64,000 bases of DNA from NCBI RefSeq assembly GCF_031344055.1, contig NZ_JADBEN010000003.1; one strand, 5' to 3'. Position numbers and translations under genes: made by a program. The stretch is from Methylobacillus flagellatus_A (lineage in GTDB: Bacteria > Pseudomonadota > Gammaproteobacteria > Burkholderiales > Methylophilaceae). The notes under the pieces were generated by a model. The model made no database searches. It worked only from the letters and a program-made list of their open reading frames with translations, and was not told the origin of the DNA. Below, in pieces: positions 8,474-15,038 of the stretch. Numbering within the stretch: position 1 is the stretch's first letter; each line of letters starts with the position of its first letter.

Positions 8474-9364
8474 ATGTTTGTTGGCGTGAAAGAATTCAGG
8501 TTGGCGGATGAAGAGCATGGGCTCTCGTTTCCCGCATTGGCGATGTATCCCACGCGGCAGGTGCCTGTCAGTCATGCGTTTGGCCCTTATGTCATGGATG
8601 TCGGCCCAGATGCTCCCGTGGCCCCCGGGCAATATCCCTTGATCCTGGTCTCGCACGGCAGCGGCGGCTCCCACCTGTTGTACCGGACCATCACCGCCCA
8701 TCTTGCGCAGCACGGGTATGTCGTGGCGATGATCGAGCATTCCGGCAACAACCGGGTCGACAATCAATTCATGGGCAAGGTGGAAAACCTGCAATACCGC
8801 CCGCGCCACCTCAAGCTCGCCGCCGACGCGCTCTACCGGGATGCCTTCCTCGGCTCGCACCTGCAGGCGGGCCAGCTCGGCGTCATCGGGCATTCCATGG
8901 GCGGCTATGCCGCTTTGGCGTTGGCCGGAGGGACGCCATGGTATCCGCCTGAAGCGTTCAAGCCGGGTTATCACGGGCCCGAACCCGCGATTGTCGAAGT
9001 GGAGCACGACGACAGGGTCAAGGCGCTGGTGTTGTTGGCGCCTGCCACGGTATGGTTCGCGCCAGAGCATGCGCTCGAAGGCGTCAACGTGCCTATTCTC
9101 ATGCTCAGCGCCGAGCATGATCCTTACACCCCAGCGTGGCACAACGACATTGTGCTGAAGGGCGTGCGCGATCCAGCCAACATCACCAGCCGTTGCGTGA
9201 AGAACGCCGGGCATTTCTCTTTTCTCAGCCCATTCCCACCCAAGATCAAGCAGGGAGGGGCGTTGCCGACTGTCGACCCTGAAGGGTTCGACCGGGAGCG
9301 GTTCCACGAGCAGCTCAAGCAGGAAATCCTGGCTTACCTCAATCTCAGGTTCAAGATGGCATGA
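8474..9364 (+). CDS. Alpha/beta hydrolase (dienelactone hydrolase / PAF-acetylhydrolase-like)
   Basis: About 296 aa with the alpha/beta-hydrolase fold. Oxyanion strand YPLILVSHGSGGS, nucleophile elbow GHSMGG, acid strand PILMLSAEHDPYTP and the late histidine in NAGHFSF give a complete Ser-Asp-His triad. It resembles predicted dienelactone-hydrolase-like proteins; no signal peptide is visible and the substrate is unknown. I place the start at ATG 8474 because the frame extends to TTG 8438 only through the tRNA terminator, but neither start has a good ribosome binding site. Confidence 0.82.
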   Translation: MFVGVKEFRLADEEHGLSFPALAMYPTRQVPVSHAFGPYVMDVGPDAPVAPGQYPLILVSHGSGGSHLLYRTITAHLAQHGYVVAMIEHSGNNRVDNQFMGKVENLQYRPRHLKLAADALYRDAFLGSHLQAGQLGVIGHSMGGYAALALAGGTPWYPPEAFKPGYHGPEPAIVEVEHDDRVKALVLLAPATVWFAPEHALEGVNVPILMLSAEHDPYTPAWHNDIVLKGVRDPANITSRCVKNAGHFSFLSPFPPKIKQGGALPTVDPEGFDRERFHEQLKQEILAYLNLRFKMA

Positions 9365-9369
9365 ACGCA

Positions 9370-9393
9370 AAAATGGGGCATCAGCCCCATTTT
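9370..9393. terminator. Bidirectional terminator between hydrolase and BON gene
   Basis: A perfect 10-bp inverted repeat, AAAATGGGGC-ATCA-GCCCCATTTT, lies 5 nt after the hydrolase stop and 36 nt from the BON gene stop. A/T tracts flank both sides, so it can serve both convergent genes. Confidence 0.85.
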
Positions 9394-9428
9394 GGTTTCA
9401 ATGCATTTGATTTCAACGCATCGACAGC

Positions 9429-9734
9429 TTAAGGAACGACGATATCGTCCTTGACGCCGGTCACGCCCTTGACGCTCTTAGCCAGCTTCACGGCATGCTC
9501 AGCTTCAGCCTTGCTCTTGGCTGTGCCGCTCAGCTGCACCAGGCCGTCGCTATCGGTCTCAACCTTGATGTCCGTAGCGCTGACCAGCTTGTCCTTGGCG
9601 AAAGCAGCCTTCACCTTGGTGGTGACGACAGAGTCGCTCAGCTTGGTTTCAATGCTGTCGCCTTCAGCAGCGAAGCTGGCAACTGGCATCATCAGGGCAC
9701 TGATCAGGACTAGGCTTTTCAAATTCGCTTTCAT
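9429..9734 (-). CDS. Periplasmic BON-domain protein (OsmY-like)
   Basis: 101 aa: a signal peptide (MKANLKSLVLISALMMPVAS, cleavage near FAA-E) followed by one BON domain (residues ~32-100, with VTTKVKAAFAKDKLVSATDI and VKGVTGVKDDIVV). BON domains bind phospholipid or associate with the outer membrane; OsmY-type proteins are induced by osmotic or envelope stress. AAGGAG lies 7 nt before the ATG. E. coli OsmY has two BON copies; this protein has one. Confidence 0.88.
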   Translation of the reverse strand: MKANLKSLVLISALMMPVASFAAEGDSIETKLSDSVVTTKVKAAFAKDKLVSATDIKVETDSDGLVQLSGTAKSKAEAEHAVKLAKSVKGVTGVKDDIVVP

Positions 9735-10101
9735 TTAAGACTCCTTTTTGGATTTAGTTATAGAGAACACGTATGCATTCTAGAAAGGTAGGCTGACAGC
9801 ATTAATCGGCATGTCACTGAAAGAAATGTAGGAATGGGCTGACCGCCGTCATCAGAAGATTTTTTGTGAAGAACAGACAACAGGAGACCGGCTACAAAAC
9901 GAGGATTGGGGTGAAACGGACTGAAGATGGTGGGGGCGGTCTCAGGCCTGGGGGCAAGCAGCGCTTGCTGGCATTTGCCTGGGAGGCTTCGGCGCTCAAG
10001 GCGCCTTTTATCTGTGAAGCAACCCGGATTAGTTCGATAGGGAAGGGACGGACAGTCGCTAATCCTGACAAATGCCAGCGGCTTGCAAAACTTGATTGGG
10101 C
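9735..10101. other. 367-bp intergenic region without a protein gene
   Basis: No ORF here has both a plausible start and a recognisable product on either strand; the open frames look like random openings. The left part (9735-9860) is the upstream region of the BON gene. The middle (9940-10080) contains several nested inverted repeats described as a candidate structured RNA. Confidence 0.6.
9967..10079. ncRNA. Candidate structured RNA (strand undetermined)
   Basis: An 11-bp perfect closing stem (GCTGGCATTTG at 9967-9977 with CAAATGCCAGC at 10069-10079) encloses two further arms. Arm one pairs GCTTC 9986-9990 with GAAGC 10016-10020 and carries an apical GGCGC-TCAAG-GCGCC hairpin. Arm two pairs GGATTAG 10026-10032 with CTAATCC 10059-10065. 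A smaller hairpin, GCAAGC-AGC-GCTTGC at 9954-9968, overlaps the base of the closing stem and could compete with it. The layout resembles a three-way junction such as a riboswitch or small RNA. I could not match it to a known family. Confidence 0.4.
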
Positions 10102-10176
10102 TTAACCAAAAATGAAGCCCAGCGCAATCGGGCCAAACATGACGGTTACCAGCACCAGATTCAATAAGGCATGCAT
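10102..10176 (-). CDS. Tiny hydrophobic peptide, 24 aa
   Basis: A 24-codon ORF starting MHALLNLVLVTVMFG and ending GFIFG, almost entirely hydrophobic and long enough for one transmembrane helix. AAAGGA lies 7 nt upstream of the ATG. It is too short for homology-based assignment. It could be a single-span membrane peptide, or a leader peptide for the structured region that follows it on the same strand. Translation is plausible but unproven. Confidence 0.5.
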   Translation of the reverse strand: MHALLNLVLVTVMFGPIALGFIFG

Positions 10177-10319
10177 GATGGTTTCCTTTATGTAACTGAA
10201 ATTGTGGAGCCACTATAACGTGTGCTCGAAGCCAGCGTTATCTGAAAAACTCTGATATGCGTGTAGGACAAACGGAAATGGTTGAGCTAGAGCTGCTGGG
10301 GGAGCGGATGAGGCTGGCT

Positions 10320-11801
10320 CTACGCCAGCTTCAGGCTCGTAAGGGTACGGCGCCGCACCGTGCGCAGCAATTCGGCGTCTTCTATGAGGGATTGCCCGTA
10401 GGACGGCAGCATCTCGCGCATGCGCTCTTGCCAGGAGGCGCTTTGCAATTGCTGGCCGAAGCAGCGCTGCAATACTTCCAGCATGGCCGGCACCGAGGTG
10501 GAGGCGCCGGGGGAAGCGCCCAGCAATGCCGCCAGGCTGCCATCCCCGGCAGACACGATCTCGGTGCCGAACTCTAGCCTGCCGCCTTTCTGGTCGCATT
10601 CCTTAATGATCTGCACGCGCTGGCCGGCGGAGACAAGTGACCATTCACTTTCTTTTGCCTGGGGATAGAAATTCCTCAATGCCGCCACGCGCTGTTTATG
10701 GGTCTGGAACACTTCCCCGACCAGGTAGCGCGTCAGGTCCATATTGTGGCGTCCAGCCCCCAGCATGGATTTCAGGTTGCCTCGTTTGACCGAGCTGACC
10801 AGGTCAAGCAACGACCCTTGCTTGAGGAAGCGGGTGGTGAACCCGGCAAACGGCCCGAACAGCAAGGCCGGCTTGCCGTTGATGATGCGGGTATCCAGGT
10901 GGGGCACCGACATTGGCGGCGCGCCGATGGGCGCCTTGCCATAGACCTTGGCGTGATGCCGGTTGATGACGTCCTGGTTGTGGCAGACCAGCCATTGCCC
11001 GCTGACCGGGAAGCCGCCGTAGCCCTTGGCTTCCTTGACGGCGGATTTTTGCAGCAGGGGCAGGGTGGCGCCGCCGGCGCCCAGGAAGACGAATCCGGCA
11101 CGGATGCCCAAAGGCTTGCCTTTGGACAAGTCGGCCGCCTTCACCTGCCAACGGCCCTGCTGTTGCTTGAGGCCGGTGACGGCATGGCGGGTGAGCAGCT
11201 TGAACCCAGGCGCTGACTGCAAATGCTGCACCAGTTGCCGGGTGAGGGAGCCGAAATCGACGTCGCTGCCATAGGCGACGCGGGTCGCCGCCACCGGAAT
11301 ATCCGCTTTTCGGGCCGCCATCACCAGCGGCATCCATTGCTGCAGCACGGCAGGGTCTTCGCTGTACTCCATATCGGCAAACAGGTGATGCGCGCTCAGC
11401 GCCCGGTGGCGCTTCTGCAGAAAGGCCACGTCCTTCTCGCCCCAGACGAAGCTGGCATGCGGCGTGGGGTTGATGAAGCTGGCAGGCTCCCGCAGTATCC
11501 CTTGCTCCACCAGCCAGGCCCAGAATTGCAGGGACTCTTCAAAAGCCGCGTTGATCTTGAGCGCACGCGCGATGGAGACGCTGCCGTCCGCGTTCTGCGG
11601 CGTGTAGTTGAGTTCGCAATACCCGGCATGGCCGGTCCCGGCATTGTTCCAGCCGTCGCTGCTTTCGGTCGCCACTTCCGCCTGCTGTTCCACCAGCGTG
11701 ATGCGCAGGTCCGGGTTGAGCTTGTGCAGCAGGGTGCCCAGGGTGGCGCTCATGATGCCGCCGCCAACCAGCAGGATATCGGTGTCTAGGGAAGTGGTCA
11801 T
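10320..11801 (-). CDS. mqo: Malate:quinone oxidoreductase
   Basis: A 493-aa FAD-dependent, peripheral membrane enzyme oxidising malate to oxaloacetate and passing electrons to the quinone pool. The N-terminal dinucleotide-binding motif is DILLVGGGIMSATLG, followed by the family-typical WNNAGTGHAGYCELNYTPQ. The GPFAGFTTRFLKQGS segment and the C-terminal GASPGASTS / ML-EVLQRCF region are also characteristic. Length matches the family. It stands alone in the minus direction. Together with citrate synthase at 58538 it shows that part of the TCA cycle is present. Confidence 0.95.
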   Translation of the reverse strand: MTTSLDTDILLVGGGIMSATLGTLLHKLNPDLRITLVEQQAEVATESSDGWNNAGTGHAGYCELNYTPQNADGSVSIARALKINAAFEESLQFWAWLVEQGILREPASFINPTPHASFVWGEKDVAFLQKRHRALSAHHLFADMEYSEDPAVLQQWMPLVMAARKADIPVAATRVAYGSDVDFGSLTRQLVQHLQSAPGFKLLTRHAVTGLKQQQGRWQVKAADLSKGKPLGIRAGFVFLGAGGATLPLLQKSAVKEAKGYGGFPVSGQWLVCHNQDVINRHHAKVYGKAPIGAPPMSVPHLDTRIINGKPALLFGPFAGFTTRFLKQGSLLDLVSSVKRGNLKSMLGAGRHNMDLTRYLVGEVFQTHKQRVAALRNFYPQAKESEWSLVSAGQRVQIIKECDQKGGRLEFGTEIVSAGDGSLAALLGASPGASTSVPAMLEVLQRCFGQQLQSASWQERMREMLPSYGQSLIEDAELLRTVRRRTLTSLKLA

Positions 11802-11885
11802 GTCAGGCTAGGAATGTTTCGCTACTGTCGTCTTGGGTCGCCATGATATGCATAAGCCGCGCTTCTGTAAAACCCTGTTTCCATG

Positions 11886-12236
11886 TCAATAAACGTTTTC
11901 CAGCCAATGCATCAGCACCTGCACGACATAATCCTGCTCGTCGGCGCTCAACGCGCGCCCTGCGGGGATCAAGTGCCATTTCTGCAGGCAGCCCCGGCAA
12001 CAGCATGCGGTGGCGTGTTGCGCGACGAATACCGGATGGCCGCGGTAAGGGGTTTGCTTGCCGTCGTTGGCAATCACGGCAGGGGCCAGCCGCTTGGCGA
12101 TGAAGTCGCGCGCATGGTCATGGATCACCGGCAGCCCCTTGGCGTGCAGATAGTTGCGGTCGTGCGCATTGAGCCTGAACGAACTGCGGAAGCGCGAGCG
12201 TCCCAGTGCGGCAAACAGTTCGTCCAGTTCACGCAT
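11886..12236 (-). CDS. DUF4186-family protein
   Basis: 116 aa, matching DUF4186: it starts MRELDELFAALGRSRFRSSF and contains GLPVIHDHARDFIAKRLAP and NDGKQTPYRGHPVFVAQHAT. A cysteine pair, CCRGC, and a His/Cys-rich segment (QHATACCCRGCLQKWH) suggest metal binding. I chose ATG 12236 rather than the longer open frame because it starts 4 nt after the msrB stop and fits the family length. It is probably co-transcribed with msrB. Biochemical function is unknown. Confidence 0.82.
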   Translation of the reverse strand: MRELDELFAALGRSRFRSSFRLNAHDRNYLHAKGLPVIHDHARDFIAKRLAPAVIANDGKQTPYRGHPVFVAQHATACCCRGCLQKWHLIPAGRALSADEQDYVVQVLMHWLENVY

Positions 12237-12240
12237 AGGG

Positions 12241-12633
12241 TCAGCGCGGCTCGAAACGCAGGGATGCGGAATTGATACAGTAGCGCAGGCCGGTGGGCGG
12301 CGGGCCATCGGGAAACACATGCCCGAGGTGGGCGTCGCAGACATTGCAGATCACCTCGGTACGCACCATGCCGTAAGACGTATCCGACTCCTCACGGATA
12401 TTGTCCGGGTCGAGCGCCTCGAAATAGCTGGGCCAGCCGCAGCCGGCGTCAAACTTGGTATCCGAGGCGAACAGCGGCGTACCGCAGCATACGCAATAAT
12501 AAATGCCATGCTCGAAATGAAAGGCATATTCCCCCGTGCCGGCGCGCTCGGTGGCGGCATGGCGCGTGACTTCATATTGCATCGGGGTGAGTTGCTCGCG
12601 CCATTCGGCGTCTGTCTTCAAGACCTTGGCCAT
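12241..12633 (-). CDS. msrB: Peptide-methionine (R)-S-oxide reductase
   Basis: 130 aa; repairs oxidised methionine (R-sulfoxide) in proteins. Two CxxC zinc-binding pairs are present (CVCC and CNVC). The substrate region GCGWPSYFEAL and the C-terminal catalytic segment HVFPDGPPPTGLRYCINSASLRF are present, with Cys in RYCINS as the catalytic residue. Start supported by AGGAGGAAGTA before ATG. The protein is cytoplasmic. It precedes the DUF4186 gene by 4 nt. Confidence 0.96.
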   Translation of the reverse strand: MAKVLKTDAEWREQLTPMQYEVTRHAATERAGTGEYAFHFEHGIYYCVCCGTPLFASDTKFDAGCGWPSYFEALDPDNIREESDTSYGMVRTEVICNVCDAHLGHVFPDGPPPTGLRYCINSASLRFEPR

Positions 12634-12713
12634 TACTTCCTCCTCATGTTTGATGAGTTATATCGTGGTTCAAAACCAGTACAATGCTGGATTTAGTCAG
12701 TAAGGAAACTGCA

Positions 12714-13079
12714 GTGACGCAACACGGCAAAGCCATCAGCATCCAGGGAGTGAACGCCATCCTGCTCGACATCGATTACGGCGAGTCGCGGGAGAATGAC
12801 GCTGCAACCCCCTATTTTAATATCAGATTCGATATTGAGTTGCGCCAGCGGCAATATTCACTGGCCTATAGCAAGCCTGTGGGCAGCGACGATCACTTCG
12901 GCGTCTCGGGCGACGATTACGAGCCCTTGTTGCAGGCGCTGGAACCCGATCCGGCTTTGACCGCGCAACGACAATATAGTGTCATGACGGAACAGGCTTT
13001 GCACGAAGCGCTGCTGCCGATTGCAGAGTCGGTTTACGAGGATTTTGAGTACCATTCCCCGGACCAGGATGAAGAGTGA
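12714..13079 (+). CDS. Conserved hypothetical protein, ~121 aa
   Basis: A soluble acidic protein with no recognised domain. The GTG at 12714 has AAGGAA about 7 nt upstream, so I prefer it to ATG 12684, which has none. The sequence has a predicted alternating beta structure (AISIQGVNAILLDIDYG, FNIRFDIELRQRQYSLAY) and a very acidic tail (EDFEYHSPDQDEE). It is divergent from msrB and overlaps the GNAT gene that follows, so the two are likely co-translated. Confidence 0.72.
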   Translation: MTQHGKAISIQGVNAILLDIDYGESRENDAATPYFNIRFDIELRQRQYSLAYSKPVGSDDHFGVSGDDYEPLLQALEPDPALTAQRQYSVMTEQALHEALLPIAESVYEDFEYHSPDQDEE

Positions 13080-13530
13080 ACCTCTGGGCGAGGTCGCGAT
13101 CGAGGCGTGCGATTTCGCCGGCCACGATATGCGATCGCTATTGCAAGCGCTGGAACATGAGCTTTTCCAGATATATCCTGGCATGCCCAAGCCTGCAGTG
13201 CTGCAGCCATCCCTGGCGCTGATTGCGCGCGGCGAAGCCCAGCCCTTGGGTTGTGTCGCCTTGGTGCCCTCGGCGGCAGATGCGGCAGAAATCAAGCGCC
13301 TGTTCGTTACGCCATCCGCACGCGGCCATGGCCTGGCGAAGCGTTTGCTGGCCGACCTCGAGCGCCGAGCATCGCAGCAGGGAGTCAAGCGCCTGCTGGT
13401 CGAGACAGGGAATCTGCAGGCACCTGCCATCTCGCTTTACCAAGGCCTGGGCTACCGGCCCATTGCGCCTTTCGGGCCTTATATCGGCAACCCGGTCAGT
13501 TGCTGCTTCGAGAAGGCGCTAACCCGTTGA
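13069..13530 (+). CDS. GNAT-family N-acetyltransferase
   Basis: About 153 aa. The acetyl-CoA binding motif A is visible (EIKRLFVTPSARGHGLAKRLL, with the R/Q-x-x-G-x-G/A type RGHGLA). It is followed by motif B (ETGNLQAPAISLYQGLGYRPI), and the C-terminus FGPYIGNPVSCCFEKAL is typical of small-molecule GNATs. The ATG at 13069 overlaps the end of the preceding gene by 11 nt with CCAGGA upstream. The substrate is unknown. Confidence 0.88.
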   Translation: MKSEPLGEVAIEACDFAGHDMRSLLQALEHELFQIYPGMPKPAVLQPSLALIARGEAQPLGCVALVPSAADAAEIKRLFVTPSARGHGLAKRLLADLERRASQQGVKRLLVETGNLQAPAISLYQGLGYRPIAPFGPYIGNPVSCCFEKALTR

Positions 13531-13537
13531 GCAATAA

Positions 13538-13563
13538 AAAACGCCAGCATCGGCTGGCGTTTT
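13538..13563. terminator. Bidirectional terminator between GNAT gene and hupB
   Basis: An 11-bp perfect stem, AAAACGCCAGC-ATCG-GCTGGCGTTTT, lies between the convergent GNAT and HU genes, with A and T runs on both sides. It starts 8 nt after the GNAT stop. Confidence 0.85.
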
Positions 13564-13589
13564 ATTGGTCCATCGAACAATGCAACCGC

Positions 13590-13862
13590 TTAGTTCAATG
13601 CGTCCTTCAGTGCCTTGCCAGCCTTGAAGCTAGGGGCCTTGCGGGCAGCAATCTTGATTTCCTTACCGGTTTGAGGATTGCGGCCAGTGCGGGCAGCACG
13701 CTCGGAAACGCCAAAAGTACCGAAGCCGATCAGTGTTACTGTATCGCCACCCTTCAGGGCTGCAGTTACGGATGCAGTGAATGCATCAACAGCTTTACCA
13801 GCAGCAGCCTTGGAGATTCCCGCTTCCTTGGCGATTTCTTCGATCAGTTCTGTCTTGTTCAT
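13590..13862 (-). CDS. hupB: DNA-binding protein HU
   Basis: A 90-aa nucleoid-associated protein. It has the full HU sequence: N-terminal helices MNKTELIEEIAKEAGISKAA, the core GDTVTLIGFGTFGVSERAAR, the DNA-intercalating arm TGRNPQTGKEIKIAARKAPSF and the terminal helix. As a homo- or heterodimer it bends DNA and shapes the nucleoid. HU and IHF subunits are similar; the RNPQTG arm with KIAARKAPSFKAGKALKDALN matches HU-beta. Confidence 0.95.
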   Translation of the reverse strand: MNKTELIEEIAKEAGISKAAAGKAVDAFTASVTAALKGGDTVTLIGFGTFGVSERAARTGRNPQTGKEIKIAARKAPSFKAGKALKDALN

Positions 13863-14069
13863 ATGTGTCCAGTCCTTGTGTTATTGGGTTATCAAGCTAG
13901 TTTTGGTAAGGCTGATACTTCGCCTCGTTACCAGGTTAAGTAGTAACAGGGGAGAAAATATCACAACCTGTGCTCAATGAAACCCCTTTTGGCGCGGAAT
14001 CCAGCAAATTTTTCTATTTAAAGCCCGGTGTGACGCCGTTTGGAGACATTTTTGGACGATTTTCGGGCT

Positions 14070-14216
14070 TTACAGAGTATTGGTTCCCACCAAGCCGAGG
14101 ATGCCGATAATGATCAAGTAGAGCGCCACGATATAGTTGAGCAGGCGCGGAATGACGAGAATCAGGATGCCGGCAATCAGGGAAACAAGCGGGGCCAGGC
14201 TGAGATGGAAATCCAT
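14070..14216 (-). CDS. DUF3096-family small membrane protein, 48 aa
   Basis: A 48-codon ORF reading MDFHLSLAPLVSLIAGILIL, then VIPRLLNYIVALYLIIIGIL and a short tail. It matches the DUF3096 pattern (two short membrane helices around an (I/V)PRLLNYIV(A)(L/I)YLI core). AAAGGA lies 5-6 nt upstream of the ATG. The family consists of inner-membrane proteins of unknown function. It lies 65 nt after the 25-aa peptide gene on the same strand and is probably in the same transcript. Confidence 0.82.
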   Translation of the reverse strand: MDFHLSLAPLVSLIAGILILVIPRLLNYIVALYLIIIGILGLVGTNTL

Positions 14217-14281
14217 GATGATCCTTTACCAATTGACCAGACACGGCACAAGAAAAAGGGAGCCAAGACTCCCAGTGAAAA

Positions 14282-14359
14282 TTACGCCTTGCTCAGGTAG
14301 GATTTGGCAATGCGCTTGACGACATAAGTCAGTACTGCGGCTTTGATCAGGAATTTCAT
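14282..14359 (-). CDS. Tiny basic amphipathic peptide, 25 aa (paralogue of 4923-5021)
   Basis: A 25-codon ORF beginning MKFLIKAAVLTYVVKRIAKS and ending YLSKA, preceded by AAGGAG 7 nt before the ATG. It shares 9 of 25 aligned residues with the 32-aa peptide at 4923-5021, in the same order and spacing (MK, L4, K6, YV12-13, K15, YL21-22), with conservative changes elsewhere. Amphipathic and basic. The DUF3096 membrane protein is encoded just downstream. Function is unknown. Confidence 0.65.
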   Translation of the reverse strand: MKFLIKAAVLTYVVKRIAKSYLSKA

Positions 14360-14502
14360 GACGCTGCTCCTTCGATATTGAGCCTCCAGCATAGAGCTCA
14401 ACAATAATGCACGGCATCGGGTCGAGGCTGATCTTCATGTAGGACAATGCCAGACAAACCCGGATATTGGAGATTGATGCGAGGGATGTCCGGCTGATAT
14501 GA

Positions 14503-14517
14503 TGAGAATAATTCTCA
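14503..14517. promoter_or_regulatory. Putative Fur box upstream of the ECF sigma gene
   Basis: The perfect 7-1-7 palindrome TGAGAATAATTCTCA matches the Fur consensus core TGATAATNATTATCA with one change per half-site. It ends 12 nt before the sigma-factor ATG, so Fur bound with Fe2+ would block both promoter and translation start. This fits iron-starvation induction of the triad downstream. Confidence 0.72.
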
Positions 14518-14529
14518 ATTTTCATCATC

Positions 14530-15036
14530 ATGACCATTTCCGACCTCTCCCAGGCAGACTTGCACCAGTTCTATACCCGCCACCACGGCTGGCTGTTCCA
14601 GTTTCTCCGCCGCAAGCTGGGGGATGCCGAGCAGGCGGCAGACCTGGCGCAGGATACCTTCATCCGCCTGCTCAATACCGGCCAGCGTGCCGAGATACGC
14701 GAGCCCAGGGCCTATCTGAGCACCATTGCGCGCGGGCTGGTGGCGGATATGTTCCGCCGCCGTGCGCTGGAGCAGGCTTATCTCGACGCCCTCGAAGCAC
14801 GGCCGGAACCGTTGGCGGTTTCTCCCGAACAGCGCCTGCTGGTGCTGGAAACCCTGATCGCAGTCGACCGGATGCTGGATGGCCTGGGGCCGCGCACCCG
14901 CGCCATCTTCCTCATGGCGCAGCTGGAAGGCGCGAGCTATGTCGCTATTGCCGAACGCCAGCAAGTCTCCGTCACCACCATCAAGAAGCACATGGTGCGC
15001 GCCATGACGCACTGCCTGGCGTTGCTGGACGATTGA
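14530..15036 (+). CDS. FecI-type ECF sigma factor
   Basis: A 168-aa RNA polymerase sigma factor of the iron-responsive ECF group. Region 2 is visible as YTRHHGWLFQFLRRKLGDAE...DLAQDTFIRLL, and region 4 as AIFLMAQLEGASYVAIAERQ followed by VSVTTIKKHM. No good Shine-Dalgarno precedes the ATG, and the Fur palindrome lies immediately upstream. The following fecR-like gene starts 2 nt after the stop, so the two are translationally coupled. By analogy with FecI it directs transcription of the TonB receptor gene. Confidence 0.92.
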   Translation: MTISDLSQADLHQFYTRHHGWLFQFLRRKLGDAEQAADLAQDTFIRLLNTGQRAEIREPRAYLSTIARGLVADMFRRRALEQAYLDALEARPEPLAVSPEQRLLVLETLIAVDRMLDGLGPRTRAIFLMAQLEGASYVAIAERQQVSVTTIKKHMVRAMTHCLALLDD

Positions 15037-15038
15037 GC

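Noticed and set aside
9950..10010. Possible glycine riboswitch on the minus strand (GCGCCGAAG and CAGGCAAA resemble its conserved 3' motifs)
   Set aside because: The 5' conserved segment and the expected helix arrangement are missing, there is no glycine-cleavage gene downstream, and the long-range stems do not match that aptamer.
9758..10213. 151-aa open frame on the minus strand across the mqo-BON intergenic region
   Set aside because: No ribosome binding site, composition unlike a protein, and it runs straight through the paired stems and the well-supported 24-aa ORF in another frame.
12237..12344. N-terminal extension of the DUF4186 frame
   Set aside because: It lies inside msrB on the same strand; the internal ATG at 12236 fits the family length and the operon spacing.
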